A stretch of DNA of 64,000 bases. Source: Phycisphaerae bacterium (GTDB lineage: Bacteria; Planctomycetota; Phycisphaerae; Sedimentisphaerales; Anaerobacaceae). The notes beneath the pieces are model-generated. The model ran no database searches. It worked only from the letters and a program-made list of their open reading frames with translations, and was not told where the DNA came from. The translations under genes were made by a program, and so were the position numbers. The stretch lies in contig JAGOLX010000020.1 in NCBI GenBank assembly GCA_017993835.1, positions 1-64,000 on the forward strand, read 5' to 3'. Positions 45,216 through 53,072 of the stretch are shown here, in pieces (position 1 is the stretch's first letter; each line of letters opens with the position of its first letter).

Positions 45216-46186
45216 TTCCATACTCCGCTGATTTCCCTTCCACAGTCGGGACAATGCCCGTCCTTCAATCGGTTCTGCAGCACGGTGAAGCCGACTCGCT
45301 GGATCAGGAGCTTCTTGCACCCTGGGCAATAGGTGTTCTCGCCCTTTTCACTCTGGCGATTGCCGATGTAGACGTACTCCATACCCTCGCTCATCGCGAT
45401 GTCCCGTGCGGATTCGAGGCTCTGCAACGAGGTCGGCGGCAGGTGACGCATCTGGTAGGTCGGATAGAAGCCGCTGAAGTGCAGGGGGGTCTCCCTGCCC
45501 ACGTTGTCCCGGACCCACTGAGACAGGGATCGCAGGTCCTCGGGCTTGTCGTTCAGCGTCGGGATGACCAGATTGATCACCTCGACGTGTATGCCCATCG
45601 ACTTGGCGACGACGATGGCGTTCTGGACCGGCTTGAGCGTTGCGGAACACACATCCCGATAGAACCCCTCGGACATCGACTTCAGATCGATCCTGACCGC
45701 GTCGATGTGCCGGAGCAGCTCTCGCCAGGGCCCCTCGTTCACATACCCGGCGGTCACGAGCACGTTTCGCAGCCCCGCCTCCTTCGCGAGTTTGGCGGTG
45801 TCGTACGTGTACTCATAGTAGACAATGGGCTCGGTGTACGTGTAGGCGATGGAGGGGCGGTTGTACTGTCGGGTCAGGGCCACCACCTTCTCGGGCGGGC
45901 ACGCATACGCCCGGCTCTCCTCCGGGTTGGCCTGCGAGATCTCCCAGTTCTGGCAGTTCTTGCAGTGGAGGTTGCAGCCGACGGTGGCCAGCGAGAGGAT
46001 CTTCGTGCCCGGCAGGAAGTGAAAGACCGGCTTCTTCTCGACCGGGTCGTCCGCGTTCAGCGAGCACGGGAAACCGTACACGACGCTGCGGAGCGTGCCA
46101 TCGAGATTGACGCGGACCCGGCACTCGCCGCTCTGGCCCGGCCCGATGATGCACCGCTTCGGACATAGCTCGCATTGGACCTTCAC
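45212..46186 (-). CDS. AmmeMemoRadiSam system radical SAM enzyme (PflA-like)
   Basis: 324 residues from GTG 46186. Upstream in-frame codons reach far further (to 47650), but a TATAAT promoter box overlaps the only nearby ATG at 46246, so translation must start below it; GTG 46186 is the best candidate. N-terminal CELCPKRC, then the SAM cluster motif CNLHCKNCQNWEISQ (CX3CX2C), TYTEPIVYYEYTYDTAKLAKEAG, RIDLKSMSEGFYRDVC, and two C-terminal CxxC pairs (CPGCKKL, CPDCG) that probably hold another cluster or zinc. Related to pyruvate-formate-lyase activases, but the partner is not PFL; this branch travels with Memo and AMMECR1. First gene of the four-gene operon. Confidence 0.9.
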   Translation of the reverse strand: MKVQCELCPKRCIIGPGQSGECRVRVNLDGTLRSVVYGFPCSLNADDPVEKKPVFHFLPGTKILSLATVGCNLHCKNCQNWEISQANPEESRAYACPPEKVVALTRQYNRPSIAYTYTEPIVYYEYTYDTAKLAKEAGLRNVLVTAGYVNEGPWRELLRHIDAVRIDLKSMSEGFYRDVCSATLKPVQNAIVVAKSMGIHVEVINLVIPTLNDKPEDLRSLSQWVRDNVGRETPLHFSGFYPTYQMRHLPPTSLQSLESARDIAMSEGMEYVYIGNRQSEKGENTYCPGCKKLLIQRVGFTVLQNRLKDGHCPDCGREISGVWK

Positions 46187-46237
46187 GTTTGGCCCCCGAT
46201 TCCACCATGGACGGCTCAGACTGCCGCGATCTCCATG

Positions 46238-46249
46238 GAACGCCATTAT
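46238..46249 (-). promoter_or_regulatory. Extended -10 promoter of the AmmeMemoRadiSam operon
   Basis: On the minus strand the sequence reads TGTGGTATAATGG: TGn-TATAAT, a consensus extended -10, over about 46244-46252. No good -35 at 16-18 bp. Because the ATG at 46246 is inside this box, it cannot be the translation start of the operon's first gene. Confidence 0.6.
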
Positions 46250-46298
46250 ACCACACCCGTGCTGGGGGAGGCGAGTTTGTCGGCATGGAACAGGATCC

Positions 46299-46328
46299 AC
46301 AGGACCTATCAGACAAACAGGACCTATC
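46299..46328 (+). repeat. 12-bp direct repeat ACAGGACCTATC in the divergent intergenic region
   Basis: ACAGGACCTATC at 46299-46310 and again at 46317-46328, 18 bp centre to centre (about two helical turns). It sits between the divergent redox operon and the phosphatase gene and could be an operator or a small dispersed repeat. Confidence 0.45.
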
Positions 46329-46332
46329 CTGC

Positions 46333-46361
46333 TTTCCACAGCATCCTTCAACACGTACAAT
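46333..46361 (+). promoter_or_regulatory. Possible promoter of the metallophosphatase gene
   Basis: TTTCCA (46333-46338), 17-bp spacer, TACAAT (46356-46361), about 45 bp before ATG 46406. The -35 is weak. Confidence 0.35.
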
Positions 46362-46405
46362 AGCAGACCACCAAGTTGATGGTGTCTCTGTATTTGGGAG
46401 GTCAC

Positions 46406-47596
46406 ATGGCAAGAGTGCGTTGGGTGTTTCCGGCTGTGTTTGTTGTCCTCTGCATCGTGGGGCTGCCTTGTGCCTTTGCGCAGGATACAGGCAAGCTGGA
46501 CATTGTCCACGGACCCTACGTTCAGGCGATCACGGAATCGTCGGCCGCCGTGGTCTGGTTCACGAACAAGAACTGCGTTTCCCGTGTCGAATATGCGCCG
46601 ACGGACGCCCCCTGTGACGGCAATGAAACGAAAGTCGCTTTCGCCAGCCATCACGGCTTGGTCGACGCGAACACCCGGTTTCACAGAATCCCCCTGATCG
46701 GCCTGAAGCCGGGGGGCAGGTACAGATACCGCGTCGTATCCAGGGAGATCGTGAAGTTCGATCCGTATGAGGTGGTCTACGGCGACACGATAGCGGAGGG
46801 ACCCTATCCCGTGCAGACCTGGAATCCGCAGAAGGCCGGCTTCTCCTTCTGCGTCGTCAACGATATCCATGAGAACGGCGACAGGCTCGATTCCCTGCTG
46901 AACCAGGTCCCGCTCGACAGGCAGGACATGGTGTTTCTCAATGGAGACATGATCGATCATTGGACTCGCGAGAATCAGCCGTTTGACGGATTCCTGGACC
47001 TCTGCGTGCGGCGTTTCGCACGGACCACTCCGATGGTCTACGTCCGAGGCAACCACGAGACCCGCGGTGCCCTGGCCAGGGGCCTTCTCGATTACTTCCC
47101 GACGCCCAACGGACGGTACTATCATGCCTTCCGGCATGGGCCCGTCGCATTTCTCGTCCTGGATTCCGGCGAGGACAAGCCCGATTCCAACAAAGAGTAC
47201 TCCGGTCTGGTGGACTTCGACACCTACCGCGCCGAGCAGACACAGTGGCTCCGGCTCGCTGTCCAGGACGAATCGTTTCGGGCGGCTCGGTACCGGGTGG
47301 TCCTGGTGCACATGCCGCCGTCCACGAATCCGCGGGCCTACGGGGCTTCTCAGATCCACACACTCTGGTCGCCCATCCTGAACGAGGCCTCTATCGATCT
47401 GGTCTTCTGCGGCCACACGCACCGTCTCGCCTGGATCGACCCGAACGAGTCGGCCAACCGCTATCCGATCCTCATCAATGCGCCCGACACGGTCGTCCAG
47501 GTCGATGTCTCGGATCGCCGGCTCGGTGTAACCGTCAAGAAGGCCGATGGCCAGGTCGTACACGAGGCAGTATTGAAACCCCGTTCCGAGGGCTGA
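46406..47596 (+). CDS. Exported purple-acid-phosphatase-like metallophosphoesterase
   Basis: 396 residues. ATG 46406 is chosen because GGGAGG precedes it by seven bases and it opens directly on a signal peptide (VRWVFPAVFVVLCIVGLPCAFA). N-terminal Fn3-like domain of the purple acid phosphatase type (GPYVQAITESSAAVVWFT to LKPGGRYRYRV), then a calcineurin-like phosphoesterase domain with every metal-ligand motif visible: VNDIHENGD, NGDMID, RGNHE, VLVHMPP and CGHTH. Likely a periplasmic or secreted phosphomonoesterase or phosphodiesterase. Divergent from the redox operon. Confidence 0.88.
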   Translation: MARVRWVFPAVFVVLCIVGLPCAFAQDTGKLDIVHGPYVQAITESSAAVVWFTNKNCVSRVEYAPTDAPCDGNETKVAFASHHGLVDANTRFHRIPLIGLKPGGRYRYRVVSREIVKFDPYEVVYGDTIAEGPYPVQTWNPQKAGFSFCVVNDIHENGDRLDSLLNQVPLDRQDMVFLNGDMIDHWTRENQPFDGFLDLCVRRFARTTPMVYVRGNHETRGALARGLLDYFPTPNGRYYHAFRHGPVAFLVLDSGEDKPDSNKEYSGLVDFDTYRAEQTQWLRLAVQDESFRAARYRVVLVHMPPSTNPRAYGASQIHTLWSPILNEASIDLVFCGHTHRLAWIDPNESANRYPILINAPDTVVQVDVSDRRLGVTVKKADGQVVHEAVLKPRSEG

Positions 47597-47671
47597 AGAC
47601 CTCGATAGCAGGTCCAAGCCATTGCGGCGTGTGGCGGATGATGGAACCACAAGTCCTTTTGTATAAACACC

Positions 47672-47700
47672 TTGCGTGCAGATGCCTCTTTGGCTATACT
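47672..47700 (+). promoter_or_regulatory. Promoter of the sigma factor gene
   Basis: TTGCGT (47672-47677), 17-bp spacer, TATACT (47695-47700), about 30 bp before ATG 47730. Confidence 0.6.
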
Positions 47701-47729
47701 AATGACATGGGTTCCAGTTGGGCGCAAGA

Positions 47730-48356
47730 ATGGAAAAAGACCCTCATGTGACAGAACAGGCCGCCGATGTGGCGCATCTAAATAGTGCTGAAGCGACGGA
47801 TGTGCCGTCCGACGTTTCACGCGAGCAGGATGTCGCCACGCTGGCAAAGCGGCTTCGGCATGGTGAGCAGGCCGCGGCGGTCGAGCTGGTGGACCACTAT
47901 TACCAGCGGATCTTCTTGTTCATGCGGGCCGTCGGACACGACCGTCAGATCAGCGAGGACCTGACGCAGGAGACGTTCCTGCGAGCTTGGCGTCACATCG
48001 GGCAGTTGCGCGACGGCAAGGCCCTCAACGGCTGGCTGTTTCGGATTGCCGGCAATGTTTCGCGACTGCACCGACGACGATGGAAGGGCAAGAACAGCGT
48101 CAGTCTCGACACGATCGAGCCCCCGCCGGGCGAGATCGACGGGTCGGTGACGGCTGGCCGGCAGGAGCAGCTCGACCAGGTGCAGCAGGCAGTCCAGCGG
48201 CTGCCCTGGAAGCTTCGGCAAGCGGTTGTGCTGCACTATATGGAACAACTGACGATCTCGGAAGCGGCGGACGCCGCCGGGATTCGCGAAGGGACGCTGA
48301 AAAGCCGTCTGAACCGTGGCTTGGCTGCTCTTAGGAAGGAAGTGCCGGACGAATGA
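47730..48356 (+). CDS. ECF-type RNA polymerase sigma factor
   Basis: 208 residues from ATG 47730; a TTG four codons earlier is less likely. Region 2: VELVDHYYQRIFLFMRAVGHDRQISEDLTQETFLRAWRHI (about 53-92) with the typical DLTQETFLRAW. Region 4: VQQAVQRLPWKLRQAVVLHYMEQLTISEAADAAGIREGTLKSRLNRG, the -35-binding helix-turn-helix. The first 35 residues are an acidic extension. It is followed 49 bp later by a membrane protein that is a natural anti-sigma candidate. Promoter targets are unknown. Confidence 0.9.
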   Translation: MEKDPHVTEQAADVAHLNSAEATDVPSDVSREQDVATLAKRLRHGEQAAAVELVDHYYQRIFLFMRAVGHDRQISEDLTQETFLRAWRHIGQLRDGKALNGWLFRIAGNVSRLHRRRWKGKNSVSLDTIEPPPGEIDGSVTAGRQEQLDQVQQAVQRLPWKLRQAVVLHYMEQLTISEAADAAGIREGTLKSRLNRGLAALRKEVPDE

Positions 48357-48405
48357 CGCGGCGGCAGGCGTTGTTATCGGAGTATCGGAAGGGATAAGGC
48401 CAATC

Positions 48406-48948
48406 ATGGGAACGCAGAGAATCGAGGATCTTCTGAAGGCCTTGGCCGTGCGCGGCATTGGACGTGCCCGACCCGGGCTCGCGCCCGAGATCAAGAGCCG
48501 CATACCAAACCGCCTGACCCCTCACCGAATGGACTCGGTCGGCATTCTGGCCGAGCTGAAGATCAGCCGACTCGCGGCGGCCGCGACCATCCTCGTCGCC
48601 CTCCTGGTGACCGGCAGCTTCTTTGGCGGGACCGACGCCATCGGCAAGCAGATGTATGAGGACAGCAAGCTGCTCCTCCAATACACGCTCGCAGGAGAGA
48701 ACGCCTGCAGAAGCCGGATTCTCAGCAGCCTGATGCAGTTCCGCGACGACATGGCCGCCCAGGGGCGCGAGGTCGTCTTCTACGGCGACCAGGTCGACTT
48801 CAAGAATCGCTACGCCATCGTGATGTACTGGAAGCTGTCCGAAGACAAGTATGGACTGGTCCTGGGAGACCTGTCCACCTGGACGGTCAGCAGCGACACC
48901 CTGATCCGTCTGCAGACGCACATGCTCCGAGAACGTGTGCGGAAGTGA
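48406..48948 (+). CDS. Single-pass membrane protein, probable anti-sigma partner
   Basis: 180 residues; ATG 48406 has AAGG upstream. Cytosolic N-terminus with a short basic segment (APEIKSRIPNRLTPHR), one transmembrane helix (ISRLAAAATILVALLVTGSFF, about 53-73) and an extracytoplasmic domain of about 105 residues (LLLQYTLAGENACRSR, VVFYGDQVDFKNRYAIVMYW). No ASD or zinc-anti-sigma HxxxCxxC motif is visible, so the anti-sigma role rests on position and topology. A perfect 6-bp hairpin (48950-48964) without a T-tract follows the stop. Confidence 0.65.
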   Translation: MGTQRIEDLLKALAVRGIGRARPGLAPEIKSRIPNRLTPHRMDSVGILAELKISRLAAAATILVALLVTGSFFGGTDAIGKQMYEDSKLLLQYTLAGENACRSRILSSLMQFRDDMAAQGREVVFYGDQVDFKNRYAIVMYWKLSEDKYGLVLGDLSTWTVSSDTLIRLQTHMLRERVRK

Positions 48949-48973
48949 CGCTGTCTCCGACAGCTCCTGCCTC

Positions 48974-49002
48974 TTGCATCCGTCGAGGGCGCCTGGTAAA
49001 AT
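48974..49002 (+). promoter_or_regulatory. Promoter of the pseudopilin gene
   Basis: TTGCAT (48974-48979), 17-bp spacer ending in TGG, TAAAAT (48997-49002), with an extended-10 TG. About 60 bp before the ATG. Confidence 0.6.
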
Positions 49003-49061
49003 AAGTAGACCGGTGGTCGAAGTGTCGGGTATCTGATCCATCTTCAGTGGAAGGAACTCTC

Positions 49062-49907
49062 ATGACCAGGCGCAGGGGTTTCACGCTCATTGAACTGCTC
49101 GTCGTCATCGCCATCATCGCTCTCCTGATGTCCATCTTGATGCCCGCGTTGTCGCGGGTGAAAAAGCAGGCCCAGTCCGTGACCTGCATGGCCCGTCTGA
49201 AGTCCTGGGGTCTGCTGTTCAAGCTGTACACCGATGACAATGGCGGCTACTTCAACGAGGGATGGGGCTACCTGCAGCACACCCAGAATGCGGGGAAACC
49301 GGAGGCATACGGGCTGTGGATGAACGCGCTGCGTCCCTACTACAAGGACGAGAAAATGCGCGTGTGCCCGACCGCCACCAAGGAGGTCTTGGGCGACACC
49401 GACTTCGGCACTTTCAAAGCGTGGTATCGCGACATGGAGAACCGCTACCCGATGGGCAACGAGGTCGCGGCGAAACACTTCGTCGGCAGCTACAGCATCA
49501 ACAACTGGACCAACTACAGCCCGACAGGTCGTGGGGGGGAACGGCCCGCGGCGAATTTCTGGAAGAACACACAGAATCTGGTGAAGGCCAACGAGGTTCC
49601 GCTGTTTGGCGACAACACCTGGCATGATGCGTGGCCCCTGCACACGGATGCCCCCGTGCAACATCCATTCGACTACGGATGGGGCAACAAAGGCAGCTCG
49701 GGAGAGATGAACCAATTCTGCATCGACCGCCACAGCGGCTGGACCAACCTGGCGTTCACCGACTGGTCCGTTCGCCACGTGGGACTCAGGGAATTGTGGA
49801 CCCTCAAGTGGCATCGGACGTATGTCGTCAATGGTCCCTATACCATCGCTGGCGGTGCTACGGACGACATGTGGCCCCAGTGGCTGCGGAAATACAGGGC
49901 GTATTGA
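49062..49907 (+). CDS. Type II secretion-like pseudopilin with planctomycete-type C-terminus
   Basis: 281 residues; ATG 49062 follows GGAAGGAA by six bases. Prepilin leader MTRRRG|FTLIELLVVIAIIALLMSILMPAL: cleavage after Gly6, methylated Phe, Glu5 of the mature protein. The globular domain is Trp/Tyr-rich. It ends with RHSGWTNLAFTDWSVRHVGLRELW followed by LKWHR, similar to the H-x-G...F-D-G-S-V-R sorting-like motif of planctomycete pseudopilins, except Trp for Gly in FTDWSV. It would be processed by PilD/GspO and may work with a secretin such as the one at the window start. Tail-to-tail overlap of 50 bp with the next gene on the other strand. Confidence 0.9.
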   Translation: MTRRRGFTLIELLVVIAIIALLMSILMPALSRVKKQAQSVTCMARLKSWGLLFKLYTDDNGGYFNEGWGYLQHTQNAGKPEAYGLWMNALRPYYKDEKMRVCPTATKEVLGDTDFGTFKAWYRDMENRYPMGNEVAAKHFVGSYSINNWTNYSPTGRGGERPAANFWKNTQNLVKANEVPLFGDNTWHDAWPLHTDAPVQHPFDYGWGNKGSSGEMNQFCIDRHSGWTNLAFTDWSVRHVGLRELWTLKWHRTYVVNGPYTIAGGATDDMWPQWLRKYRAY

Positions 49908-50652
49908 CCGCAGATTCCCTGCGCTGAGGGGGAGAAGGCAGACAGGCTCCAGAAGCGGCCGCAGGACAGAGAGACCGGATGCGCCCCATTGCCAGATGAG
50001 CGGCGGTTCGAACGTCCGGGTCCGCATCGCTGTGGGCGCGAAGATGCAGCGTGTCCAGATTGGATTCCACCGGGCAGACTCGCCCGAGCAACAGCCCGGC
50101 GAGGTACACCACGAAAGGGTCCGGCCGGGGCATTCTCAAGTGTTTGACCATCATTCCGACAACGGCCAGGACCGAGTGATGGGGCGCCTGCCAATTCTCG
50201 GACCTGGCCACAGGCAGCAGTCTCCACAGGCCCCGATGATGGTACGCATACAGCTCGTGCGGCATATCCGACGGGATGAAGAGCTTGTTGCGAACCAGGA
50301 TGTAGAATGGATAGACGCAGGGCGACGACTCCGGCGGGTCCTCCAGGCTCAGGAAGGCGCGGATCCCGCCGTACCAGGGGAGTCGATTCAGGCTCTCGAC
50401 AAGGGCCCAGCACAAGCCGGCGTTGTTCTCGATGGCCCGTCTGACTGCCTGGAACACCTGTTCGCATTCGAGTTCCAAGGCACAGAGGATCTCCAGGGCA
50501 ACGGGCGCCGATCCGTCGCGATCCAGGTCCTCGATGAGAGCGGCTTTCGATGGCGACTCCGTAAGCCGCTTCAGGGCTTTCTGGGTGACTGCGGACGGCC
50601 AGGGCGCGTGCCTCAGGCGTTGTGCGGCACGAGTCAGTTCGGCTGCGTGCAT
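49858..50652 (-). CDS. Hypothetical helical (HEAT-repeat-like) protein
   Basis: 264 residues. ATG 50652 is supported by AAGGAG six bases upstream. The chain is almost wholly helical with repeated amphipathic pairs (ALKRLTESPSKAALIEDL, APVALEILCALELECEQVF, PFVVYLAGLLLGRV, DPDVRTAAHLAMGRI), suggestive of HEAT/armadillo repeats. No signal peptide. The last 25 residues (after CPAAASGACLP) are Pro/Arg-rich and overlap the 3' end of the pseudopilin gene on the other strand, which may just be read-through to the next stop. Function unrecognised; a protein-protein interaction role is inferred from fold only. Confidence 0.6.
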   Translation of the reverse strand: MHAAELTRAAQRLRHAPWPSAVTQKALKRLTESPSKAALIEDLDRDGSAPVALEILCALELECEQVFQAVRRAIENNAGLCWALVESLNRLPWYGGIRAFLSLEDPPESSPCVYPFYILVRNKLFIPSDMPHELYAYHHRGLWRLLPVARSENWQAPHHSVLAVVGMMVKHLRMPRPDPFVVYLAGLLLGRVCPVESNLDTLHLRAHSDADPDVRTAAHLAMGRIRSLCPAAASGACLPSPPQRRESAVNTPCISAATGATCRP

Positions 50653-50994
50653 GGGTGTCTCCTTGTGTTCGCCCACAGGCGCTGGATCGGAACATCCCAC
50701 GCTGGAACCGGCCGGGCGGCGTTGCGGCGCTGCCCATTGCCATCCGATTCTGTCCTGTGTATCATGGTGTTCAAAAGAACCATTTTCACAAGGTAATGAA
50801 TACGGGTAATGATGTCAACGAACCTATGAAACACGCTGTGTAGGACGGTTACGGCGGACAGCCATGGAGTGGCGATATGGCTACCACGGTGACCATATTC
50901 GGAAAGCCCAAAAGCCACCGTTTGTTGTGTCGTGCAGCCAAATGGGAGACCCGCGGCTGTTCCGGAAGCCATAATCCGGGTATGGAGAGCCTTC

Positions 50995-52101
50995 ATGAAG
51001 GTGGAAAGTCGTCTCAAGGAAGTGCTGGCGGAACACGGTCTCGATCACCACGGGGTGATCCAGGAGATCGCTCAGGCGGTGGGTGTCAACCGGCACACGA
51101 TCGCCAAGCTGTACAGCGACCGTTCGCCGGGTGTGACGTTTGCTCTGCTCGGCCGACTGTGCAACTGGCTGGCGACGAACGGGGTGCCGGCCGACGAGCT
51201 GCCCGGCGCCCTGTTCGGCGCCGGGCGCGCCGCGCTCTGGACGGCCATCGCCCGCCAGGGGGGAGCGGTGACGATCTACCTGGGCGAGTACCAGTCAACG
51301 CGGGATGGCGAGGTCCTCTGGCGATGGATCTCCCGACGTGACGCCAGCGTCGCCAACCTGATCGTGCAGCGCCTTTCCGCGGGGACGGAGGGCGGATTGC
51401 CGGCGCCGCCGCTGGGATTCGAGTACATCCCCTTTCGCTACTCGCCCACGGATCACATCGTGGATCCGCGAGTCCTTGCCGAGGACATTCGACGGACGCA
51501 AGAGGTGTTCGAGCGGACCCGGCAGGGGGCCAACGCAGGCACCGCGATCCTCATCGGCAGCCAGCGAGTGAACTACCTGCTGGAGTTCTTCGTGGCGGAG
51601 CTGTTCGGGTGTCGTCCGTTCGTGGTTCCCTCGGACAAACCGTCGGTGCCTTTCTTCAACGTCTATCGGTCCAGCGACCACAACACGCCGAGCTGTTTCG
51701 GCGGGCGGGAGAATCCCTTCCGGTCCCGGGACAAGACGGTGCCGGGACTGCACTACCTCAATGACCAGGGCCGCTGGGAGACGTGCCCCTGGCTGTCCGA
51801 CCGGCAGGACGCTGGGATTGTCATTTCGCTCAAGGACCATCGGCGGGGCTCGCTGGTTCTGGCCATATTCGGTTTCTCCGGCTGGGCCACCGAGGCGATC
51901 GGCGGCCAGTTGGTTCTCAAGGAGGACCTGTTCTGGCCGCCCGCCGTGAAGCTCAAAACCCGCGAGATCGGCGTCTTCGTATGCCAGTTGACGCGTGACT
52001 CGTCGGACGAAGCCCGCGCAGAACAGGGGCACGTTCGGACCGGCGCCTGCGAGGTCATTGCCCTGGGGGAGAGAACGATCACGAACCTGCTGGGGCGGTA
52101 A
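50995..52101 (+). CDS. HTH-type regulator-like protein of unknown function
   Basis: 368 residues; ATG 50995 follows GGAGAGC by about seven bases. Residues about 1-75 contain an XRE-like helix-turn-helix (GVIQEIAQAVGVNRHTIAKLYSDRSPGVTFALLGRLCNWL). The rest (about 100-368) has no name I can give: it includes DGEVLWRWISRRDA, YLLEFFVAELFGCRPF, VIRSSDHNTPS-like Ser/His residues, and SLVLAIFGFSGWATEAIGGQL. It may be a ligand-sensing or transferase-like domain. The 342-bp gap 50653-50994 upstream holds only a weak imperfect hairpin near 50764-50784. A perfect inverted repeat follows the stop. Confidence 0.75.
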   Translation: MKVESRLKEVLAEHGLDHHGVIQEIAQAVGVNRHTIAKLYSDRSPGVTFALLGRLCNWLATNGVPADELPGALFGAGRAALWTAIARQGGAVTIYLGEYQSTRDGEVLWRWISRRDASVANLIVQRLSAGTEGGLPAPPLGFEYIPFRYSPTDHIVDPRVLAEDIRRTQEVFERTRQGANAGTAILIGSQRVNYLLEFFVAELFGCRPFVVPSDKPSVPFFNVYRSSDHNTPSCFGGRENPFRSRDKTVPGLHYLNDQGRWETCPWLSDRQDAGIVISLKDHRRGSLVLAIFGFSGWATEAIGGQLVLKEDLFWPPAVKLKTREIGVFVCQLTRDSSDEARAEQGHVRTGACEVIALGERTITNLLGR

Positions 52102-52106
52102 ATCGT

Positions 52107-52133
52107 GGGCTGCACCATAGGATGGTGCAGCCC
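52107..52133. terminator. Perfect 12-bp inverted repeat after the HTH gene
   Basis: Arms GGGCTGCACCAT (52107-52118) and ATGGTGCAGCCC (52122-52133) pair perfectly across a 3-nt loop. There is no T-tract on either side, so it is a transcript-ending or stabilising hairpin, or a protein-binding palindrome, rather than a textbook intrinsic terminator. It lies between convergent genes. Confidence 0.5.
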
Positions 52134-52224
52134 TGAAGGGAAGCGTCCGTGCAGAATTCTCGTCAGAGTCAACGTCGCGGGACCGTCCTTCCCTATGGCG
52201 GGTCGTCGCGACAGAGGGTTGTCG

Positions 52225-52803
52225 TCAGTAGATGATGGCCGTCGCTTCTTCGATCCTCCTGATGATTTCGCCGGGGTCGGAGGGATTCGAGACGTACCCA
52301 TCGAAGCCCTTGTGCATCAGGGCCACTGCTTCCTGGCTGCCCAAGGCATTCGCCAGGGCCAACACCTTGATTGTCGCGAGGTCTTCATTGGCCCGCAGGC
52401 TCGTGCAGATCGCATGGGCGTCGATGCCGTTGGTCAGGAGATTGATCAGGACCACGTGCGGCGAGAACTTCTGGGCGGCCGCACCGGCCTCGAAGCCGTT
52501 GTGTGCAACCAGGACGTCGTAGCCGCCTCGCCCCTTCAGAACGTCGATCAGGCCGTTGCCCGACTCCTCGTCACTGTCCAGGACCAGGACGCGGATCTTG
52601 CCGGCGGTCAGCGAGTCCGTCGGCATGTTGTTCGCCTTCATGAAGCGAACGAGCTCGCTGAGCGGGATGCGACGGTCCTTGCTGCCCGGGATGCGATAGC
52701 CCTTGAGCTGTCCGGAGTCGAACCACTTGGAGACCGTGCGAGGCGCCACGTTGCATATTCTTGCGACATCACCCGTCGTCAGTACATTCCTGCCTTTTGC
52801 CAT
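52225..52803 (-). CDS. Excisionase-type HTH protein fused to a degenerate response-regulator receiver
   Basis: 192 residues; ATG 52803 with AGGAA eight to nine bases upstream (the longer frame to 53061 is rejected). Residues about 5-60 are a MerR/excisionase-like winged helix (LTTGDVARICNVAPRTVSKWFDSGQLKGYRIPGSKDRRIPLSEL, then MKANNMP). Residues about 70-190 are a CheY-like receiver. The acidic start DSDEES is kept, but the phospho-acceptor Asp is Asn (VVLINLL), the switch Ser/Thr is Ala (VLALANA) and the invariant Lys is Asn (VSNPSDP). It therefore should not be phosphorylated and is probably a phosphorylation-independent regulator. Divergent from the DegT gene. Confidence 0.88.
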   Translation of the reverse strand: MAKGRNVLTTGDVARICNVAPRTVSKWFDSGQLKGYRIPGSKDRRIPLSELVRFMKANNMPTDSLTAGKIRVLVLDSDEESGNGLIDVLKGRGGYDVLVAHNGFEAGAAAQKFSPHVVLINLLTNGIDAHAICTSLRANEDLATIKVLALANALGSQEAVALMHKGFDGYVSNPSDPGEIIRRIEEATAIIY

Positions 52804-52932
52804 AAGTAGGATTCCTGAATAAGTCGATTGCTGCCGTACCGTCTTTCGACTCGAAAACAGGGGTCGTTTAGCTAGGGATGCAGATTTCGCGTCGGGCGTT
52901 CCGCACGTGTGCTCCGTTGTTCCTGCACGTCC

Positions 52933-52938
52933 TATAAT
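52933..52938 (+). promoter_or_regulatory. -10 element TATAAT upstream of the DegT gene
   Basis: Consensus TATAAT about 135 bp before GTG 53073, with no clear -35. It would give a long leader; nothing riboswitch-like was recognised in it. Confidence 0.4.
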
Positions 52939-53072
52939 GGACTCCGATGCCGGCTGTCTTCTCCGGCAGGTTGTCGGTCGGAATTCCGTCCATAATCCGA
53001 CGGAGACCTTGCGTGACCCCGCACGCGAGCCGATAGAGAGGGAAACTGGACGTGGATTCAAAGGAGATCGCT

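Noticed and set aside
46247-47650. N-terminal extension of the radical SAM frame to 812 residues
   Set aside because: It runs antisense through the metallophosphatase gene and across a promoter box; no domain is present before CELCPKRC.
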